A stretch of 64,000 bases of DNA, taken from the NCBI RefSeq assembly GCF_016424485.1, contig NZ_JAELUP010000107.1, forward strand, positions 1 through 64,000, in the 5' to 3' direction. The notes beneath the pieces were generated by a model. That model was not told the DNA's origin, did no database searches, and saw only the letters and a program-made list of their open reading frames with translations. A program made the position numbers and the translations under genes. Below, piece after piece: positions 24,861 through 34,508 of this stretch. Positions within the stretch are counted from its first letter, which is position 1; each line of letters opens with the position of its first letter. The DNA comes from Paenibacillus roseus (GTDB lineage: Bacteria; Bacillota; Bacilli; Paenibacillales; Paenibacillaceae).

Positions 24861-27770
24861 TTACCCGCTCAACCATGTTTTACGCAACGTGAACAGTTCC
24901 CTTAATTCCTCATGGGACAGTTCAGTGATCCAACTTTCAGAACTGTTGACGACTTGTTCATTCATCGCCTGCTTGCGTGCAATCATATCATCAATTTTTT
25001 CCTCCAGCGTGCCGAGCGTTACGAACTTGTGAACCTGAACTTCCTTTTGCTGCCCGATTCGGAAAGCCCGATCCGTCGCCTGATTCTCCACCGCCGGATT
25101 CCACCAGCGGTCAAAGTGGAAGACATGGTTCGCGGCAGTCAGGTTAAGCCCCGTACCGCCCGCCTTCAAGGACAAGATGAAGGCGCACCGTTCCTGCTCG
25201 GGATTCTGATAATCGGCAATCATCGCATCGCGTTCCGCCTTGGAGACGCCGCCGTGCAGGAAGGGCACCCGCAGTCCGAGCAGTTTTTCAAGCTCAGCCT
25301 GCAGCATGCTGCCCATATCAACAAACTGGGTAAAGATCAGGCAACGCTCCTGTCTCGCCGCGATTTCCTCCACCATCTCCAGCAGCCTTGTCACTTTGTT
25401 GGAGCGCTCCGCCTCCCATTTGGCTGCGCTTCCCTTGTGGTCCCTCAGCAACAAGGATGGATGATCGCACAGTTGCTTGAGTCTGGTTAAGGTCGCGAGG
25501 ATCAATCCCCGCCGCTGCATCGGCGTCAGCGTGTTCAGCTTCTCCAGCAGGCCGCTGACCGTATTCTCATACAGTGTCCCCTGTTCAACCGTCAAGGAAA
25601 TATAAGTCTTGGCTTCATGCTTGTCAGGGAGCGCGAGCGCAATCGCCGGGTCCTTCTTCAGACGGCGGAGCATGAATGGCTGCACCCAGCGCTGAAGCCT
25701 GTTAATCAGCTCTTCATCTTTGGTCCGCTCAATCGGCTGTACGACTTCCCGCCTGAATTCCGCCAGCGAGCCAAGATAGCCGGGATTCATGAAATCATGA
25801 ATGGACCACAGTTCCGTCAGCCTGTTTTCCATCGGCGTCCCTGTCATTGCAATCCGATGGCAGGATGGAATCTGTCGAATGGCTCCCGACTGTTTCGTGT
25901 AGACGTTTTTGATATTTTGCGCCTCGTCGAGACAAAGAGCATTCCACTTGATGCTGCTTAGTTCCTCGTTATCAAGCGGGGCCAGCGCATACGAGGTAAT
26001 GACCAGATCCGCATCCGAAGCTGCCTCGCGGAATTCGTCTCCCTTCAATCTCCGAGGGCCGTAATGAACGAAGACGCGCAACGCCGGTGCAAACCGCTCC
26101 AGTTCCTTCTCCCAGTTGCCAATCACCGAAGTCGGGCAAATAAGCAGCGACGGCCCTGTCCACGCAGTTCCCGGCCTGGACGCAGCCTCCTCTTTAATAT
26201 GCAGCATATAGGCGGTGAACTGGATCGTCTTCCCCAGTCCCATATCATCTGCAAGGCAGCCCCCAAGTCCGAACCTTCTCAGGAAGACAAGCCAGGACAG
26301 CCCTTGCAACTGGTAAGGCCTTAACTCACCGTGGAACGAGGCAGGCTTGTCGATCAGCGGCAATTCACTCGTCTGGCGAAGCTGGGTGAGCCAGCGCTCC
26401 AGATGAGCATTCAGCTCCACCTCGGCCTCAATTCCGGCTCCTATCAGCTCTTCATCCAGATAACGGTCCGGCCAGCCGCCGCGAAGGTGGAGCTCCAGCA
26501 TTTCGCTGAGGGAGAGCGATTTCTTCTCTCCCTTGGTCTTCATCCAGCGGCGGATTTGCTCAATATCATCATGGTTCAGATAGACCCATTCACTGCGGAT
26601 TTGCACAAGCCTGCGCTTCTCATCGGCCAGCCGCAAAAACTCCTCCTCGGTCAGATCCAAGTTGCCAACCGCAATTTTCCAGTCAAAATCGACGATTGCA
26701 TTCAGGCCAAATACAGGATCGGACATGGAGCCAACGGATGACTTGATGTTCGCTTTAAGCCGCGGCTTGCGGATTCGCACGGCCTCCCACCAGGCCGGGA
26801 GCAATAGCGAGCTTCCGGCCTCAAGCAGTCTCACGCTTCCTTCCTCCAGAAACAGCCACGCTTCCTGATCGGTGAGCGATTGCTTCAGCAGACTCCCCTT
26901 CCCTGATGCAAGCGGAGGGTAAGCTTCAATCCAGCGGTGAAGCTCCTTGTTCAGCCTCTCCTGCAGGAGAGGCTTCCAATGCTCTGGCAGACTCTGCCCT
27001 TCCGTCTCCACGGGCAGCCATTGTTCCCCATTGTAGGCAAGTGCCACCGACAATGCTTCCTCCTGGCGGCTTTGCAGCAGGAGCTGGAACTTCCAGCTCC
27101 TGTCTTCCTGCGGCTCTGCCAGCCGCAATGCAATACGGAAAGGCGTATGATCCTGCTTCCAGCCGATCCGCGACCACCAGTCCTCCTTGTCCCGGATGAG
27201 GCTGTCGCCTTTGCTCCTGTCCATCCTTGCGGACAGGAAGGACCAAGCGAGGCGCGCTTCCCGGCTGCTCTCAATCGCCTGATCTGCCGCCAGGCTCAGC
27301 CATTCATCAGCCAGCCCCGGCTTTAGCCCCTCAGCCGCGGCGGCATGTCTCCAGCGTTCATAAGCCTCATGCTCAGCCTCTGGCAGATGCAGGCTCCACC
27401 TGGAGCCGCCCCCCGTCCAGCCGGCCGGACTCGGGGCATACCAGCCTTCAAGCAATGCTCGATGGAGCAACGATGCCGCTTCGATGTACAGTGCCATCCG
27501 GCTGCTCCATTGCACCTTCATCAGCCTCGCATGGACAGGCATCGCCAGATAATCGACAGCCAGCAGCGGAGGCAGCAGCAGACCGTTCATGCCCTGCACG
27601 TTCTTTTCTTCGATCTCAGCCCCGTACCAGGAGCCCTCATGCCAGGCAAACATAAGCTGCTTCAAACGCTGTACCGAGCCGTTCACATTCCTGTAGCTGA
27701 GCCATAGGCCTTCATTGTCTAGCCAACTCCCGTCCACAGCCCAGACGATGCGTTCTGCCGCTTTTATCAT
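24861..27770 (-). CDS. ywqA: SNF2-family helicase, YwqA-like
   Basis: The 969-residue protein has a long N-terminal region (about 1-480) that includes the SNF2-associated domain found in bacterial members. The ATPase core begins with YQLQGLSWLVFL and GGCLADDMGLGKTIQ (Walker A), the DEAQ Walker B box lies in LCLDEAQNIKN, MTGTPMENRL is motif III, and the helicase C domain shows LIFTQFVDMG, FILSLKAGGTGLNLT and TDRAFRIGQ. It should translocate on duplex DNA or remodel protein-DNA complexes. The ATG overlaps the stop of the upstream SWIM gene in ATGA, so the two are translationally coupled, as with ywqA and ywqB of Bacillus subtilis. The first in-frame Met (27791) lacks support. Confidence 0.92.
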   Translation of the reverse strand: MIKAAERIVWAVDGSWLDNEGLWLSYRNVNGSVQRLKQLMFAWHEGSWYGAEIEEKNVQGMNGLLLPPLLAVDYLAMPVHARLMKVQWSSRMALYIEAASLLHRALLEGWYAPSPAGWTGGGSRWSLHLPEAEHEAYERWRHAAAAEGLKPGLADEWLSLAADQAIESSREARLAWSFLSARMDRSKGDSLIRDKEDWWSRIGWKQDHTPFRIALRLAEPQEDRSWKFQLLLQSRQEEALSVALAYNGEQWLPVETEGQSLPEHWKPLLQERLNKELHRWIEAYPPLASGKGSLLKQSLTDQEAWLFLEEGSVRLLEAGSSLLLPAWWEAVRIRKPRLKANIKSSVGSMSDPVFGLNAIVDFDWKIAVGNLDLTEEEFLRLADEKRRLVQIRSEWVYLNHDDIEQIRRWMKTKGEKKSLSLSEMLELHLRGGWPDRYLDEELIGAGIEAEVELNAHLERWLTQLRQTSELPLIDKPASFHGELRPYQLQGLSWLVFLRRFGLGGCLADDMGLGKTIQFTAYMLHIKEEAASRPGTAWTGPSLLICPTSVIGNWEKELERFAPALRVFVHYGPRRLKGDEFREAASDADLVITSYALAPLDNEELSSIKWNALCLDEAQNIKNVYTKQSGAIRQIPSCHRIAMTGTPMENRLTELWSIHDFMNPGYLGSLAEFRREVVQPIERTKDEELINRLQRWVQPFMLRRLKKDPAIALALPDKHEAKTYISLTVEQGTLYENTVSGLLEKLNTLTPMQRRGLILATLTRLKQLCDHPSLLLRDHKGSAAKWEAERSNKVTRLLEMVEEIAARQERCLIFTQFVDMGSMLQAELEKLLGLRVPFLHGGVSKAERDAMIADYQNPEQERCAFILSLKAGGTGLNLTAANHVFHFDRWWNPAVENQATDRAFRIGQQKEVQVHKFVTLGTLEEKIDDMIARKQAMNEQVVNSSESWITELSHEELRELFTLRKTWLSG

Positions 27771-29401
27771 GACATGACCTTCCCTTTCCACAACTCCTCC
27801 TGAAATGCCCGGAGCCGCTGATATTTATCGGCAATGCGGGACACATAGCGATTCCATTTTCCGGTCTGGCCTTCCTCCGTGTACAGCTTCTCCAGCTTCT
27901 TCATTAGCCTGACCGCGGTTCGATACCCTTGCCGGTTGCGTGCCAATATCGCCTCATCCACAGCTTGATGATACAGTGGAATAAGGCTTGCGGGCGCAGA
28001 TTTGCTCACTAAGCGTAAATCCCCCGCATCCAGTTCATCCGGACGGATGCCCAAATACAGTTGCAAATCCGCCCATTCCTCATATTGCGCCGTATGAAGC
28101 CAATGCGCCGCCAGCTCATGGTACGAAGCAGGCAGGAAAGCAATCAATCGGTCATTCCACTCGGCCTGACCGCCACCGCCAATCACATCCGCCTGCCTGC
28201 ACAAGGTCAAGTATGGCCTCAGCACTCCCGAGTTCCGGCTGCCAGCAAGCTTTTCATGCAGGTAATCCATCCATAGCCTAAATCCTTCCCACAAGCGCTC
28301 CTCCAGTCTGCGGTTGACGAACTTGTATACGAGCTCCGAAGTCCGTTCAAACTCCGTCTCCTGCATTCGACGCGCCGCTTCGGCATCGTCTCCGTCGACC
28401 ATATCCAGACAGGCAAGAGCCGCCTGCACGAACGCAGCCGGGCGCAGCCGCTTTGCCTGCGGAATATCCTGCGAAGCCGATTGCTGGCCCGTTATTTCCC
28501 CTTCATTATGCTCAACCTCTGCCAGTACAGCTTGCAGAAGCTTGCGCTCGCCTTGACGCCAGGCCATATCCACGGCCAGCTTCTCAGTCAGCGCATGATA
28601 CAGCAGATCCCATCGAAGCAGGCTGGACGTTACACTCATTGCTCGCTGCCGCAGCGTAGAGGTGAGAGACTCCAGCCAACGCTCCTCTTCCTCTCCCAAG
28701 GCGGACGGATACATTCCTTGCGTCAGCTCATAGAAGTTGTGAATCCACGGGTCGACCGTGCGGTTGAAAGACAACTCGTAGTAGTAGCGACTATAACTGT
28801 CCGTTGCCTCATAGGCCAGCTCTACCTGCTCCAGCACAAATTCGATAGCATGCATCCAGTGCAGCCGCTGCCGAATTCTCTCCCAGTGCTTGGCCGTGCT
28901 CTTCATCTCTGACAGCACCGCCTGCAGCGGATGCAGCGACTGCTTGCAATGCTTCCACATTTCCCCGTACATTTTGAAGAACCATTCTCGCCATACATCA
29001 GGTCCAGCCTCATCCGGCGGACGCTTCGCAGCCAATTCACGCTTCATGCGCTTTTGCTCGATTGTCCCTTCACTGACAAGATGGCGGTACATCTCCTCCG
29101 AATCAAGCCCGATCAACGCACAGTATTGATAGAAGACCGCCGCCATATGCTTGCAGTAGCCTGCATATTCACAGGTACACTTGCTGTATCCGAATTCATC
29201 GGTATGAAGTACAACTGCATATACGCTGCTTCCGTTTACCGCCCCGTATATGGAGTTCCCTTCTATAACCTCTGTCGTCATTACTCTGCGGTTGCAATAA
29301 TAATCCCACCCGTTGGATAGTATATGCCTCGGCATCTGGGAGCCGAACTGCTCCTCCAGATAGGCCATCTGCTGCTGATCCAGACGTATTAGTCTATCCA
29401 T
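27767..29401 (-). CDS. ywqB: SWIM zinc-finger protein, YwqB-like
   Basis: The 544-residue protein has one SWIM zinc finger near its N-terminus with the ligand pattern C75-x-C77-x5-C83-x-H85 (CTCEYAGYCKH). The rest is helical, Trp-rich and has no catalytic motif I can see. SWIM domains bind DNA or protein and frequently partner with SNF2 helicases. Here the gene precedes and overlaps the SNF2 gene by four bases. The ATG at 29401 has GGGGGAG seven bases upstream. It may load or regulate the helicase, which is inference from gene pairing. Confidence 0.88.
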   Translation of the reverse strand: MDRLIRLDQQQMAYLEEQFGSQMPRHILSNGWDYYCNRRVMTTEVIEGNSIYGAVNGSSVYAVVLHTDEFGYSKCTCEYAGYCKHMAAVFYQYCALIGLDSEEMYRHLVSEGTIEQKRMKRELAAKRPPDEAGPDVWREWFFKMYGEMWKHCKQSLHPLQAVLSEMKSTAKHWERIRQRLHWMHAIEFVLEQVELAYEATDSYSRYYYELSFNRTVDPWIHNFYELTQGMYPSALGEEEERWLESLTSTLRQRAMSVTSSLLRWDLLYHALTEKLAVDMAWRQGERKLLQAVLAEVEHNEGEITGQQSASQDIPQAKRLRPAAFVQAALACLDMVDGDDAEAARRMQETEFERTSELVYKFVNRRLEERLWEGFRLWMDYLHEKLAGSRNSGVLRPYLTLCRQADVIGGGGQAEWNDRLIAFLPASYHELAAHWLHTAQYEEWADLQLYLGIRPDELDAGDLRLVSKSAPASLIPLYHQAVDEAILARNRQGYRTAVRLMKKLEKLYTEEGQTGKWNRYVSRIADKYQRLRAFQEELWKGKVMS

Positions 29402-29501
29402 GCTGTTCTCCCCCATCCGTTTGGTATTGCCGCAGACATAACTGAACTAATGCCCGGACGCAAGCCCGAGCAAGACAGCATTAGGGCATCGTCAGGACGC
29501 C

Positions 29502-31250
29502 CTATTTTTTATTCGGAATATGGATGACAATGGTAATTTTTTGCGACTGGTCCAGCTTGACTTGAAGCTGTCCCTTATACTGTTCTACGATCTTGCGGAC
29601 AATCGACAAGCCCAGTCCCTGATGCTCGCCGCCCTTTGTCGTATAGCCTTCCTCAAACCATGAGGTTTCCTTAAGCACATGCGCTCTCTCCGTGTAGTTG
29701 GAGACAATGAATTCAAGCTGTGAACCGGCGGACCCTGACAACTCAATGAGTCGCTTATCGTCTGGATAGCGGCTCACCTCATCCAGGGCATTGTCAATCA
29801 GATTGCCCAGCATTCGGGTCAGATCCAATGATTTTACACCTAATTCCAGTGTCCCCATCCCTTCAAAGCTGCATGCGAGCCGGGTCTTCTGACCGGCAGC
29901 CTGAGACTGCTTGGAGCGCACAAGCGCCGCTATTGCCGGATTATCGATTGTGATCAACTCATTCAGCTCATGTACCTCGCCGCTTAAATCCACTGCATAC
30001 ATCTTAAGATCTTGAATCTTGTTGAGCGTAGCCATAGAATGCATCGTCTGAACATGATTGATGAAATCATGACGCTGCGCCCGGATAGAGTCATACAGTT
30101 GATTCATCTCCTCCAGGTACGTCTCCTGGGCTTCCCTGACGACCCGATCTCGTGAGGTTCGAAAGACTCGTAGCGCAATCCATACGATGGCGCCGCTCAG
30201 CAGCGAGACAATAGCAATAATCAAGCCGACATTGAAAAATTGACCGTCCAGCGTCTCCTGTATGGAGCGATAATCGGAAACAATGCTGAGCACATATCGG
30301 CTTAACGGCTGACCTGTCTCATCCAGAATGCTGGCAACCTTGCTGATTTCAACAGGAACAAATTTTTTCAGCACATGCCTGCCATTGATCGTCGTATTGA
30401 TCGTCATGGATTTGTTCGTTTCAAAAACTTCGGCAATATACCCGGCATCCGCCTGCTCCTGGTACTGGTAAGCGCCGAATATGATCGGCTGCTGGGTAAT
30501 ATGCTTCAGCTCTTCGCCGCTTTCCGTCTTCGTCGTCAGTTCCCCTAGCGGGAACGTCCTGGGATTGAAGGCGGTAATTTCGAGGATGGAGACATTTTCC
30601 TGCAATGTTTGGTCAATCAGCTTGTTTACGCCGGTAATACTCTCATATTGCTCCTGCATCTCATAGCTGACATACGGATCTGTAATATAGTTGGTGGAGC
30701 CGTCGAAATAATAGCCCCATTTGCGTACCTTGCTCGTATCAGTCGTAGCAACCTCATATGGTCCTGTCCAGAAGTTCTTGAGCGATTGTCCCCACTCAAT
30801 CGTGACATTCTGTTTGTCAAACAGCTCGTTGAAAGCCTGGTACCACGGTTTCCATGTCGATGTCTTGACATTCAACTGCTTGGGGTCAGAGGATCTGTAC
30901 AGCACAATATCATTCTCTGTACGTTTGAGCAGGGTAATATGCAGGACGCCGAGCCGCTCGCTAAGTTCAACCAACTGCTCGTTGCTGACTTTCTCAATAT
31001 CCGGGTCCAGAGCATATTGCGCGGCGATAGCCGCCGTCCTAAGCCCGCTGCCAATCAGCTCCTGGTATTTCTCCGCTCCGAGCCTCGATTGCTCGACCGA
31101 AATTTCGATCTGCTTGGCAACAGAGCTCATTTCGTGGCTGAGACTCTCTTCAAGCGATCGCTTCGTTGTATAATAATAGACCGTGTTGTTGATCAATAAC
31201 AGCATCACGATCACAATGGCAAGCAGCAGCCATCTGTTTCGTCGCATCAT
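29502..31250 (-). CDS. orphan sensor histidine kinase, Spo0B-like/GHKL type
   Basis: The 582-residue kinase has membrane helices at about 8-26 and 335-358 around a large extracytoplasmic domain of roughly 300 residues with no family I can name. The cytoplasmic part starts with a coiled coil and a Spo0B/CitA-type dimerisation motif RAQRHDFINHVQTM, whose His is the phospho-acceptor. The ATPase boxes LGNLIDNALDEV and GLGLSIVRKIVEQY follow. This is the arrangement of DcuS/CitA-like kinases that sense small ligands, though the sensor domain here is larger. No response regulator is adjacent, so the partner is elsewhere. It lies 38 bases after a TPR gene in the same direction. Confidence 0.85.
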   Translation of the reverse strand: MMRRNRWLLLAIVIVMLLLINNTVYYYTTKRSLEESLSHEMSSVAKQIEISVEQSRLGAEKYQELIGSGLRTAAIAAQYALDPDIEKVSNEQLVELSERLGVLHITLLKRTENDIVLYRSSDPKQLNVKTSTWKPWYQAFNELFDKQNVTIEWGQSLKNFWTGPYEVATTDTSKVRKWGYYFDGSTNYITDPYVSYEMQEQYESITGVNKLIDQTLQENVSILEITAFNPRTFPLGELTTKTESGEELKHITQQPIIFGAYQYQEQADAGYIAEVFETNKSMTINTTINGRHVLKKFVPVEISKVASILDETGQPLSRYVLSIVSDYRSIQETLDGQFFNVGLIIAIVSLLSGAIVWIALRVFRTSRDRVVREAQETYLEEMNQLYDSIRAQRHDFINHVQTMHSMATLNKIQDLKMYAVDLSGEVHELNELITIDNPAIAALVRSKQSQAAGQKTRLACSFEGMGTLELGVKSLDLTRMLGNLIDNALDEVSRYPDDKRLIELSGSAGSQLEFIVSNYTERAHVLKETSWFEEGYTTKGGEHQGLGLSIVRKIVEQYKGQLQVKLDQSQKITIVIHIPNKK

Positions 31251-31288
31251 CTGTTACAACCCCTGTGGAATATTTCACTACGGAAAAA

Positions 31289-31960
31289 TTATTGCCGTTT
31301 TTTCAATAAACACCGAAGAACCCATTTTCTTTCCTGCCGCTTCTTGTATTTGGGCAAGGAACGATAGATATCGACTGCCTCGCGGTAAGCCCCAGCCGCC
31401 TCATTTGAACGTCCGAGTTGTTCATAGATTGTCCCGAGTCTGTAATAAGCTTCGCAGGAAGAGGAATGAAGCTGTCGGAATGTATCCAGGTAGTGCAGCG
31501 CCTTGTCTGTGTCTCCAGTGGAGTGCAAAGCTGCCAATCGCAAATACGGCTGACCGTACTTGACTCTCGGATTAATGCTGAGCCCCTTCAATATGGCCTC
31601 CTCGCCACGGCTCTTATCACCAGTATGAAGATAGGCCGTACCCAGATCATTCCAAAATTCCGCCGAGTCTTCCATGACATCTCCGATCGACTCCAGCCAC
31701 TTGCGGGCTTCCCGGTAATTTTTCTTTTCCATATAAAGTCTGGCTACATCTTGCTTGGCCGTAACATCGCCGGGATTCAGCAACAACTGCTGACGGAGCT
31801 TGGCTATCTGGCTTCGCCGCTTGAACGGACGCACCAGACTGGGCGTCAAGCCAATGAAGCGCCGATCAATAAAATAAACGATGACGAGCAATACAATGAT
31901 AGCGATAAAAGGATTGCCGAATAGCCACCACAAAAGTGGAAACAACAGAAACTTTCCCAT
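31289..31960 (-). CDS. membrane-anchored TPR protein
   Basis: The 223-residue protein has a hydrophobic N-terminus (residues 4-33, one long or two short membrane segments), a basic patch, then tetratricopeptide repeats from about 60 to 200. Repeats such as AEFWNDLGTAYLHTGDKSRGEE and CEAYYRLGTIYEQLGRSNEAA show the usual Gly/Ala/Tyr pattern. TPR arrays bind partner proteins; the membrane anchor places this one on the cytoplasmic face. GGAGGGG precedes the ATG. It leads into the histidine kinase gene and the pair may form one operon. Confidence 0.8.
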   Translation of the reverse strand: MGKFLLFPLLWWLFGNPFIAIIVLLVIVYFIDRRFIGLTPSLVRPFKRRSQIAKLRQQLLLNPGDVTAKQDVARLYMEKKNYREARKWLESIGDVMEDSAEFWNDLGTAYLHTGDKSRGEEAILKGLSINPRVKYGQPYLRLAALHSTGDTDKALHYLDTFRQLHSSSCEAYYRLGTIYEQLGRSNEAAGAYREAVDIYRSLPKYKKRQERKWVLRCLLKKRQ

Positions 31961-32064
31961 CTCTTCCCCTCCGATGCTTCATCATATAATCATAACATAA
32001 ATGGTGACAAATGTTGATTCAGGAATTTAGAATATAAGTAGCATACATACAGGAGGTTCAAGCA

Positions 32065-33009
32065 ATGAACAACGAGTGGAGCCGATTAAAAACAGAGTTG
32101 CCTGAGCTTCTGGAACAAAGCCGCAAGGAGGCGGCTCATGGTCAGGTAGCCGAATATATTCCAGAGCTGGCCCATGCCCATGCCTATGGATTGGGGATTA
32201 CAATTGCAGACCTTCAGGGAAATGTCATTCATGCGGGCGAACACGAGCTTCCCTTCACCCTGCAGAGCATCTCCAAGGTGTTTACACTGCTGCTCGCACT
32301 GATGGACCACGGGGAAGAGACTGTTTTCGCTAAAGTCGGCAAAGAGCCTACGGGCGACGACTTTAACTCCATGCTCAAGCTGGAGCTTGTAGAGCCGGGC
32401 ATACCGTTCAACCCGCTTATAAATGCCGGCGCAATCGCGATATCCTCCCTGATCAAGGGCCGTACGCCACAGGAGAAATCGGGCCGGGTACTGGAGTTTT
32501 TCCATACGATTGCCGGGGATAACAGCCTCGCTGTCAATGAGAACGTGTACTTGTCGGAAAAACGCACAGCGCACCGCAATCGTTCGCTCGCTTATTTTCT
32601 GAAGGAAAATCAGGTACTGGAGGAGGATACGGATGTGGAGGAAGTGCTGGATATCTATTTCCGCCATTGTTCAATTGAGGCCAACTGCGCTCACCTGGCC
32701 GCCATGGCCCTGATTCTCGCTAATCAGGGTGTCGATCCGGCAACAGGCGCACAACTGATTCCGAAGCGGTATGTCCAAATCGCCAAAACTTTCATGATCT
32801 CCTGCGGAATGTACAATGCCTCCGGCGAGTTCGCGATCCAGGCTGGCATACCGGCCAAGAGCGGCGTGTCAGGCGGTATTCTGACGCTGGTCCCCGGACG
32901 CTATGGCATTGGCGTGATCGGACCTGCGCTAAACAGCAAGGGCAACAGCACTGCCGGCGTGCATTTACTTGAATCCCTTTCCCTGTCTTATGGATGGAGC
33001 ATGTTCTAG
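32065..33009 (+). CDS. glsA: glutaminase
   Basis: The 314-residue serine-dependent enzyme hydrolyses L-glutamine to glutamate and ammonia. The beta-lactamase-like catalytic SxxK is S68-I-S-K71 in TLQSISKVF, with the conserved NPLINAGAI near residues 115-123 and GIPAKSGVSGGI near 263-274. Length equals the family norm. AGGAGG is well placed before the ATG. It is divergent from the TPR-kinase pair. Bacilli often carry two such genes; this could be of the YbgJ or YlaM type, which cannot be settled here. Confidence 0.95.
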   Translation: MNNEWSRLKTELPELLEQSRKEAAHGQVAEYIPELAHAHAYGLGITIADLQGNVIHAGEHELPFTLQSISKVFTLLLALMDHGEETVFAKVGKEPTGDDFNSMLKLELVEPGIPFNPLINAGAIAISSLIKGRTPQEKSGRVLEFFHTIAGDNSLAVNENVYLSEKRTAHRNRSLAYFLKENQVLEEDTDVEEVLDIYFRHCSIEANCAHLAAMALILANQGVDPATGAQLIPKRYVQIAKTFMISCGMYNASGEFAIQAGIPAKSGVSGGILTLVPGRYGIGVIGPALNSKGNSTAGVHLLESLSLSYGWSMF

Positions 33010-33113
33010 GCAGGCAAGTAAACAAAAATTCACGAGGCTCCAAGGTATGTTTTTCAGTCAATTTGCCAACATAAGGTTAGCGTTCCAAATAGACTGGAGG
33101 AGGAGGAAGAAGC

Positions 33114-33986
33114 ATGAGCCCGTCTTCGAATCAAAGCAAGCAAACATTCCCGCCACAGCATCAGATGCGGCAGCCAGGGCTGGAATCCGAGATGAAGCCT
33201 CTGCCTGTATTTGAATCCGACCACTATCGTGCCGGCGGCAAGCTGGGGGGCAAAACCGTATTGATCACAGGCGGAGACAGCGGAATCGGCCGAGCTGCTG
33301 CCGTTGCCTTTGCCAAAGAAGGCGCCGATGTAGCGGTTGTATATTTAGACGAGCATGACGACGCAAGACTGACGCAAAAACGAATCGAGCAGGAAGGCAG
33401 ACGATGTCTGCTCATATCGGGCGATGTAGGCGATGAGCGCTTTGCCAAGCAGTGCGTCAAGGATACCATTGACACTTTCGGCAAAATCGATGTGTTGGTC
33501 AACAACGCCGCTGAGCAGCATCCGCAGCAGAAGATCGAGGATATTACAGCCGAGCAATTGAACAAAACGTTTCGAACCAATGTATTCGGCTACTTCTATG
33601 TCACGAAGGCAGCTATGCCTCACCTGAAGCAGGGCGCATCCATCATCAATACAGCCTCCATTACGGCTTACCGTGGCAACGCAACTCTGCTTGATTATTC
33701 CGCCACAAAAGGAGCGATCGTCGCCTTTACCCGTTCGCTTGCCGTGAACGTGGCCGAAAAGGGCATTCGTGTCAATGGCGTCGCGCCAGGACCGATCTGG
33801 ACGCCATTAATTCCTTCCACCTTTGATGAGCAGCAGGTGTCCACCTTCGGCTCGGATACGCCGATGAAACGGGCCGGGCAGCCTGCCGAGTTGGCAGCCG
33901 CCTACGTTTATTTGGCTTCAGACGACTCCTCGTATATGACAGGACAGATGATGCATATTAACGGGGGCGAGGTTGTTAACGGATAG
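33114..33986 (+). CDS. short-chain dehydrogenase/reductase, YhdF/YdaD-like
   Basis: The 290-residue SDR has an unfolded N-terminal extension of about 40 residues, then the Rossmann fold. TGGDSGIG is at about 52-59, VNNAAEQHP near 128-136, the catalytic Ser in NTASITAYRG and the YSATK tetrad. This extended-N-terminus group in bacilli is linked to general stress (YdaD, YhdF), with unknown substrate. GGAGGAGGA precedes the ATG. It ends only 13 bases before the converging DCC-family gene, with no hairpin in the gap. Confidence 0.92.
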   Translation: MSPSSNQSKQTFPPQHQMRQPGLESEMKPLPVFESDHYRAGGKLGGKTVLITGGDSGIGRAAAVAFAKEGADVAVVYLDEHDDARLTQKRIEQEGRRCLLISGDVGDERFAKQCVKDTIDTFGKIDVLVNNAAEQHPQQKIEDITAEQLNKTFRTNVFGYFYVTKAAMPHLKQGASIINTASITAYRGNATLLDYSATKGAIVAFTRSLAVNVAEKGIRVNGVAPGPIWTPLIPSTFDEQQVSTFGSDTPMKRAGQPAELAAAYVYLASDDSSYMTGQMMHINGGEVVNG

Positions 33987-33999
33987 TCCGCATCCCATG

Positions 34000-34395
34000 T
34001 TAATCAAGAAAACGGCTGCGCTGCTCCGATGTGGGCAGCATGCAGCTGTCCTGCTTGCCGAACCAGCGATAGCGGTTGCGCGCGAAAACTCCGTAGCCAT
34101 ACTCTCGAACAAAACCAGGAATCATAATAAGCGCTGCCCCCAGCCGCCATGGCCATGGCAGATACCGGCAGATGCGCGCAACCGCATCCGTCTTCACATA
34201 GCACTTCTCCCCTTCAATCAGCACAATGCCGTCCACATTTTCTACTTCGTGAACCTTCATTAAAGCTTCACCAGTATTACTCTGCTGTGCAGCGAAACGA
34301 AAATATCCGCGCGGGTCTCGCTTCAGAATAAACTGTACACTGCTGTTGCAAAAGCTGCATACGCCGTCATACAACAAAATCGCCCTATCATTCAC
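34000..34395 (-). CDS. DCC-family thiol-disulfide oxidoreductase-like protein
   Basis: The 131-residue protein is a DUF393/DCC protein with the signature YDGVCSFCNSS near the N-terminus, holding a CxxC pair, and the usual C-terminal GYGVFARNRYRWFG. Members are thought to be redox proteins in the thioredoxin superfamily, with no settled substrate. I start at the GTG at 34395, six bases after GGGGAG; the open frame runs back into the TerC gene but lacks support. It stands in the same direction as TerC but behind its terminator, so it probably has its own promoter. Confidence 0.85.
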   Translation of the reverse strand: MNDRAILLYDGVCSFCNSSVQFILKRDPRGYFRFAAQQSNTGEALMKVHEVENVDGIVLIEGEKCYVKTDAVARICRYLPWPWRLGAALIMIPGFVREYGYGVFARNRYRWFGKQDSCMLPTSEQRSRFLD

Positions 34396-34462
34396 AGGTA
34401 GCTCCCCTTTTATACTTAAGTATATCTTATTTTGAGCGCCATCTGAACTTTTCATGTAGAAA

Positions 34463-34493
34463 CAAAAACGGCCGGTCTGCTTGAGACGGCCGC
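34463..34493 (-). terminator. terminator of the TerC-family gene
   Basis: On the minus strand CGGCCGTCT pairs with AGACCGGCCG over a short loop and is followed by TTTTTG. It lies 16 bases past the TerC stop. Confidence 0.85.
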
Positions 34494-34508
34494 TTGCAAT
34501 GGATTTCA

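Noticed and set aside
26906..27326. Several long frames opposite the SNF2 gene
   Set aside because: Shadows caused by high GC content of the helicase gene; rich in Pro, Ala and Arg, with no ribosome sites.
29461..29510. GC-rich inverted repeat at the histidine kinase stop (AGGGC and GCCCT)
   Set aside because: On the minus strand no T run follows, and the stem starts inside the stop codon; it may be a weak terminator but I could not support it enough to list.
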